From assembly GCA_040876735.1 (NCBI GenBank), contig JBBDPC010000033.1, forward strand, positions 1 through 64,000: a stretch of DNA of 64,000 nucleotides, read 5' to 3'. The notes below the pieces were generated by a model that ran no database searches, was not told the origin of the DNA, and saw only the letters and a list, made by a program, of their open reading frames with translations. The stretch comes from Natronomicrosphaera sp040876735. Its GTDB lineage: Bacteria; Planctomycetota; Phycisphaerae; Phycisphaerales; Phycisphaeraceae. The translations under genes were made by a program, and so were the position numbers. Each line of letters begins with the position of its first letter. Position 1 is the stretch's first letter. Of the stretch, positions 59,870 through 64,000 are shown piece after piece.

Positions 59870-61252
59870 ATGCCCGCCTACACCCGTCTGGCCATTGACA
59901 ATCCGTGTGACCTGTGCTTCGGCACCGCACCGCACCCCCTGACCACCCGCCGGGGCATGGTCATCGGCGGCGGCATGGTGTACCCGGAGCTGAACTTCAC
60001 GCTGCCGCCCATGCTGGTTGAGAACGGCACGATGGACGAGGTGCGCAAGCAGTACCGTCAGATCATCACCGCCGCGCTTCAGCGTGCCGCCGACCTGGCC
60101 GTGCCGGGCGTCGTGATCGAGTTCGAAACCGTGCCCCCGATGACGCAGGTGCCCGCCTGGGGCATTGAGTTGACCGCGATCCTGGCCGACGTCATGGAGC
60201 AGATGTACGCCAGGCACGGCCTCAAAAGCGTGTTGCGCATTACCCCAAACGACACACGGGAGTTTGACCGCCCGCCCGTGCTCCGCCGCGGTGAGAACTG
60301 GCAGCAGATGCTTGAGACGTTTGAAGGCTGCGCCAAGGCCGGCGCGGAGCTGCTTTCCATTGAGTCGGTTGGCGGCAAGGAGGTGCATGACGAGGCATTG
60401 CAGATGGGCGACCTGAGCGGGGTGATCTTCGCCCTGTGCGTGCTCGGCGAGCGCGACATGCGCTTTCTGTGGACGGCGTTGGACAAGGTCGCCAGGGCGA
60501 CAGGATCGGTCTGTGCCGGTGACACGGCGTGCGGCTTCGGCAACACGGCGATGGTGCTGGCCGAGCAGAAGATGATTCCGCGCGTGTTTGCGGCCGTCGT
60601 GCGGGCGGTGACGGCGGTGCGATCGCTGGTGGCTTACGAGTGCGGAGCGGTCGGGCCGGGCAAGGACTGCGGGTATGAGAACCCGATTCTCAAGGCGATC
60701 ACCGGCTATCCGATGGCGATGGAAGGCAAGACCGCCGCCTGTGCTCACTTTTCGCCGCTGGGCAATATCGCCGCCGCGACCTGCGACACGTGGAGCAACG
60801 AGAGCGTGCAGAACGTGCGCCTGCTCGCGGGCATGGCCCCGACGTGCTACATGGAGCAACTTGCCTACGACTGTCGGCTGATGAACGAGGCGAGGCGGGA
60901 TGGTGCGGAGGGGGCGCGAACACTTCAACGCTGGCTGGTGCGATCCGATGCGGCGCTGGACCCGCAGGCATACATTCTCACGCCGACGAACGTGATCGAA
61001 CTGGGCGCTGCGATCGTTGCGGCGCCGGACGCCTACCAGGCTGGCGTCGCGGTCGCACGCCGGGCGATCGATCTGCTTGAGCTGGGTGCGGCCGAGGGAC
61101 TGGTGCATGTCCCGGAGCGCGAGCAGCCGTGGCTGGGGATGATGCGCGACACACTTGACGGCCTGCCGCGCGACGTCGACACGTTCATTGATCAGCAAAT
61201 GCCGTTGGTGGATGCAACCAAATGCACGCTTGGCGAATACGAACTGGTTTGA
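59870..61252 (+). CDS. mtaB: methanol:corrinoid methyltransferase (MtaB family)
   Basis: 460 residues, the same length as characterised MtaB, which moves the methyl of methanol onto Co(I) of MtaC. The zinc ligands match those known for Methanosarcina MtaB (Glu164, Cys220, Cys269): Glu165 in LLSIESVGGKE, Cys221 in AGDTACGFGN and Cys267 in GPGKDCGYENP. VAYECGAVGPGKDCGYENPI and TGYPMAMEGKTAACAH are strongly conserved, and CDTWSNESVQN follows. The start at 59870 is fixed by this alignment; the open frame upstream runs through mtaC out of phase. Related demethylases with another methyl donor are not excluded. Confidence 0.93.
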   Translation: MPAYTRLAIDNPCDLCFGTAPHPLTTRRGMVIGGGMVYPELNFTLPPMLVENGTMDEVRKQYRQIITAALQRAADLAVPGVVIEFETVPPMTQVPAWGIELTAILADVMEQMYARHGLKSVLRITPNDTREFDRPPVLRRGENWQQMLETFEGCAKAGAELLSIESVGGKEVHDEALQMGDLSGVIFALCVLGERDMRFLWTALDKVARATGSVCAGDTACGFGNTAMVLAEQKMIPRVFAAVVRAVTAVRSLVAYECGAVGPGKDCGYENPILKAITGYPMAMEGKTAACAHFSPLGNIAAATCDTWSNESVQNVRLLAGMAPTCYMEQLAYDCRLMNEARRDGAEGARTLQRWLVRSDAALDPQAYILTPTNVIELGAAIVAAPDAYQAGVAVARRAIDLLELGAAEGLVHVPEREQPWLGMMRDTLDGLPRDVDTFIDQQMPLVDATKCTLGEYELV

Positions 61253-61306
61253 ACGACAGACTGGCAGCGATGTCGGAAACGCATTCTTCACCGACGGAGA
61301 GACGCA

Positions 61307-62404
61307 ATGACATCAACGAGCACACATCCCATGACCGGCCAGGAGCGTGTGGCGGCCATGTTTGACCGCCGCGATCACGATCGTGTGCCACGACACGACA
61401 CCTTCTGGTCCGAAACCATCGAACGCTGGCAGCGTGAAGGGCTGGACGGTGATCGCCAGACGGTGCTCGACCTGCTTGAAAGTGACTTCCACGGTCTCTG
61501 CTGGGCCTGGCCCTGCTCATTTCCGGAACAGGAGATTCTTGTCAGCGAAGATCACGAAACGCGTGTCACACGTGACGGTCACGGCAAGACCGTGCGCTAC
61601 TGGAAACATCACAGCGGTACACCCGAGCATCTCGGCTTCGACTGCGACAGCCGGCAGAAGTGGGAAGCCATCTACAAACCCGCCTTGCTCGACACCGGTC
61701 TGCAGGTGGACCCGGAGGCGGTCAGACGGCGCTATCGCATCGGTCGGGAGCAACAGCGATGGTGCTTTCTTTCGGGCGTGGAAAGCTTCGAGCAGACACG
61801 GGCACTGATGGGTGACGAGATTACGCTCATGGCCATGGCCGAGGACCCCGACTGGATCCGTGACGTCTCGCACACGCACACCAGCCAGGTCATCCGCAAT
61901 TTTGACGCCATCATGGCCACCGGCATCGAGCCGGACGGCGTGTGGATCTACGGCGACATGGCGTTCAACCACGCCACCATGTGCTCGCCCACGATGTACC
62001 GCGAGTTGATCTGGCCCGACCACAAGCGCCTGGCAGACTGGGCCCACGTTCACAACATGAAGCTTATCTTCCACACCGACGGCGACGTCAACGGCGTGCT
62101 GGACCTTTATCTGGAAGCCGGCATCGACTGTCTCCAGCCGTTGGAGGCCAAGGCGAACATGGACGTGCGCCGCTTGGCCCAGACCCATGGCGACCGGATG
62201 GCACTGTTCGGCAACATCAACGTCATGGTGATGGGCACGAATGACCGCGATCAGATCGAGCATGAGGTTGCCACCAAGTTCGCCGCCGCCATGCTCACAC
62301 GCGGCTACGCCTATCACAGCGACCATTCCGTTCCGCCGACGGTGAGTTGGGAGACCTATCAGTTCATCATCGAAAGAGTGGCCCACCACGGTCAGTATGA
62401 GTGA
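61307..62404 (+). CDS. uroporphyrinogen decarboxylase (URO-D) family protein 1
   Basis: A 365-residue URO-D fold protein, of the superfamily that includes the MtaA/MtbA/CmuA methyltransferases. The start MTGQERVAAMFDRRDHDRVPR is typical, and the barrel has DGVWIYGDMAFNHATMCSP. The segment corresponding to the zinc motif HxC reads FHTDGDV, so the second ligand is Asp instead of Cys; CLQPLE follows 18 residues on. It probably accepts or donates the methyl group of MtaC, but the missing Cys argues against a standard MtaA. GGAGA precedes the start. It overlaps the next gene by 8 bp. Confidence 0.82.
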   Translation: MTSTSTHPMTGQERVAAMFDRRDHDRVPRHDTFWSETIERWQREGLDGDRQTVLDLLESDFHGLCWAWPCSFPEQEILVSEDHETRVTRDGHGKTVRYWKHHSGTPEHLGFDCDSRQKWEAIYKPALLDTGLQVDPEAVRRRYRIGREQQRWCFLSGVESFEQTRALMGDEITLMAMAEDPDWIRDVSHTHTSQVIRNFDAIMATGIEPDGVWIYGDMAFNHATMCSPTMYRELIWPDHKRLADWAHVHNMKLIFHTDGDVNGVLDLYLEAGIDCLQPLEAKANMDVRRLAQTHGDRMALFGNINVMVMGTNDRDQIEHEVATKFAAAMLTRGYAYHSDHSVPPTVSWETYQFIIERVAHHGQYE

Positions 62405-63530
62405 ATGGATGAGAACAGCGATGAATTGGCAGAAGAACTTTCACCGGCTGATGACGGGTCATGACGAGGCACGCGTGCCACTGGACCTGCCGGTGACGCC
62501 GCCGGTTGTCGATCGTATTGCTCAACATTATGGCACCCGCGATGCGGTGTCGGCATTCGACCTGGGCTTCCGTGGCGTCGGCATCGATTGGTTGGTCGGC
62601 GGCGGAGATCGGCGGGCCTGGCTTGACGCGTATGCATGCCTCGGCGTCACGATGCCGGTCAATGTGGAATTGAACTGTTTCGGGATCGCACATCTGCCGC
62701 CGCCGGCGGCGTCGGTCGGGGAGGCGTACCACTTTCGGGAAATGCTGCATCCCCTGGCGTCGATCACCGACGTGGAGCAACTCGTAGCACTGCCTTGGCC
62801 GGACATCGAACGGGCCGCAGGCGACCCGGGGTTGGGCCAGCGTGTGGCCGCCGTTCACCGCGAAGGGCGCGTTGCGGTGCTTGGGCTTGAGTGCACCGCC
62901 TTTGAGTCCACGTGGTACCTCCGCGGCATGGACAACGTGTTCGTAGATCTGATTGAAGACACCGGCATCAGCCAGTGGCTGCTGGACTGGTTCACGCGGC
63001 GATCTATCGCCGCAGCGATTGCCGGGGTCCACGCTGGGGTGGACGTTGTGGGGCTGGGCGATGACATCGGCACGCAACGGGGCATGATGATGGCCCCCGA
63101 GTTCTGGCGCCAACACCTCAAGCCCCGGCTGGCACAGGTCATTGCCGCCGTGCGCGAGCATGAACGGGGGCAACGCGTCTATGTGCGCTACCACTCGGAC
63201 GGTGATGTGCGGGCAGTGATCGATGATCTGATCGAGGTCGGCGTGGACATCCTCAATCCGCTTCAACCCGAATGCATGCCGCACGACGAGGTGATCCCTC
63301 GCTACCGGGACCACCTGGCGTTCTGGGGCCTCATCGGCACGCAGACGACGATGCCCTTTGGCACGCCGGACGATGTCCGATCGGCCGTCGATCGCTGTCG
63401 CCGCCACGTCCGCGACGGCGCCCGCATCGTCATTGCCCCCACGCACGTGCTCGAGCCCGACGTGCCGTGGTCGAACATTACCGCCCTGGTCGATCATGTG
63501 ATCGGCCTGCCCACGAAAGCCACGCCATGA
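62397..63530 (+). CDS. uroporphyrinogen decarboxylase (URO-D) family protein 2
   Basis: A 377-residue paralogue of the preceding gene, though clearly diverged. It has FRGVGIDWLVGG near the start and VDVVGLGDDIGTQRGMMMAP in the barrel. The metal-region motif is RYHSDGDV, again HxD rather than HxC, with VDILNPLQPEC further on supplying one Cys. It overlaps the preceding gene by 8 bp and the following one by ATGA, so the three are one translational unit. The start could be the internal ATG at 62421 (MNWQKNFHRL), since the first eight residues look unconserved. Confidence 0.8.
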   Translation: MSEWMRTAMNWQKNFHRLMTGHDEARVPLDLPVTPPVVDRIAQHYGTRDAVSAFDLGFRGVGIDWLVGGGDRRAWLDAYACLGVTMPVNVELNCFGIAHLPPPAASVGEAYHFREMLHPLASITDVEQLVALPWPDIERAAGDPGLGQRVAAVHREGRVAVLGLECTAFESTWYLRGMDNVFVDLIEDTGISQWLLDWFTRRSIAAAIAGVHAGVDVVGLGDDIGTQRGMMMAPEFWRQHLKPRLAQVIAAVREHERGQRVYVRYHSDGDVRAVIDDLIEVGVDILNPLQPECMPHDEVIPRYRDHLAFWGLIGTQTTMPFGTPDDVRSAVDRCRRHVRDGARIVIAPTHVLEPDVPWSNITALVDHVIGLPTKATP

Positions 63531-64000
63531 ACGACCGCCAACGCTTCCACGCCACCATGCACGGCCAGCCGTGCGATCGCTCGCCGATCTGCGACTTCGG
63601 GTTCTGGGACGAGACGATAGAGGCTTGGCACGAGCAGGGCCTGCCGCGCCATCTGCCACCGGACAATCGAGGCGACGCCGTCAGCCGATGGCTGGGCATG
63701 GACCCGCTGCCCCTTGGTACTGGTGGCGAAGTCGAGCTGTGCCCAGCGTTCGAGTGCCTGGTGCTCGAAGATCGCGGCGATCGTGAACTCGTGCAGCAAG
63801 CCGATGGCGTGCGTGTCGTGCGGCATAAGCGCATGAGTTCTATTCCCATGCACGCGGGCCACCTGCTCACCGACCGAGCGAGTTGGGAACGCCACTACAA
63901 ACCCCGGCTGGACCCGGACGATCCCAACCGCCTGCCTCAAGGTGAGGCGTGGGAGCAACAAGTCGCCACATGGTGCGATCCCCAGCGGAACCACCCGCTC
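63527..64000 (+). CDS. URO-D family protein 3 (truncated by window end)
   Basis: The frame is open from the ATG at 63527 to the last base (158 residues) without a stop. The opening MNDRQRFHATMHGQPCDRSP and CDFGFWDETIEAWHEQGLP are typical of methyltransferase-associated URO-D proteins. Its start overlaps the stop of the preceding gene by 4 bp. The metal-site region lies beyond the window, so whether it carries a full HxC motif cannot be judged. Confidence 0.82.
   Translation, partial: MNDRQRFHATMHGQPCDRSPICDFGFWDETIEAWHEQGLPRHLPPDNRGDAVSRWLGMDPLPLGTGGEVELCPAFECLVLEDRGDRELVQQADGVRVVRHKRMSSIPMHAGHLLTDRASWERHYKPRLDPDDPNRLPQGEAWEQQVATWCDPQRNHPL

Overview
The window is 64 kb of GC-rich, densely coded bacterial DNA with about 45 supportable protein genes. 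I see no rRNA, tRNA, CRISPR array, transposase or integrase. The best guess for the source is a planctomycete, probably class Phycisphaerae. The pointers are a Gram-negative envelope (secretin, two RND pumps, TolC), a flagellum gene, many sugar-active genes (GH172/DUF2961, CE7-type esterase, Gfo/Idh, TIM-barrel epimerase), corrinoid methyltransferase genes with a RACo-type activator, and intergenic DNA full of short palindromes. This is inference; no marker gene in the window proves it.

Layout. 0-5.4 kb: SRAP peptidase, pdxH, an (alpha/alpha)-barrel glycosidase-like protein and a GT4 glycosyltransferase. 5.7-10.1 kb: one 1490-codon frame joining a complete ABC exporter to a complete secretin. 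10.4-15 kb: hyuA-hyuB hydantoinase/oxoprolinase pair and a convergent SDR. 15.2-19.9 kb: RND permease and adaptor without TolC. 20-22 kb: fcl and gmd for GDP-L-fucose. 22.2-31.6 kb: enolase-superfamily enzyme, M3 peptidase, Gfo/Idh oxidoreductase, CE7 esterase, DUF3891 protein, KefB/C-type antiporter and FAH-family hydrolase. 31.6-36 kb: a very large FliD divergent from a NeuB-like synthase. 36-43.5 kb: GH172, aldo/keto reductase, birA, histone-deacetylase-like enzyme, the anmK-murQ recycling pair and a TIM-barrel epimerase. 43.8-50 kb: complete adaptor-RND-TolC operon. 50.2-52.6 kb: UDP-sugar dehydrogenase and 4-epimerase, most simply a route to a UDP-hexosaminuronic acid. 52.8-56.5 kb: a secreted toroid-type protein and an FAD oxidoreductase. 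56.8-64 kb: a corrinoid methyl-transfer island with RACo, a small coupled protein, MtaC, MtaB and three tandem URO-D-family genes, the last cut by the window end.

The two signals most worth attention are the ABC-exporter/secretin fusion, whose topology would make sense as one envelope-spanning polypeptide or a self-processed polyprotein, and the methanol-type (MtaB) methyltransferase island. MtaB keeps its zinc ligands, but its two complete URO-D partners lack the usual HxC zinc motif.

The intergenic DNA is unusual. There are at least eight kinds of palindromic or inverted repeat, four degenerate arrays with a strict 7-bp period, and two long inverted repeats that mirror the 3' end of the upstream gene. 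One palindrome lies inside an RND gene. Several genes have a TAnnnT -10-like hexamer only 6-8 nt before the ATG, suggesting leaderless mRNAs. A 40-G run plus 10 Ns at 28838-28887 is an assembly artefact.
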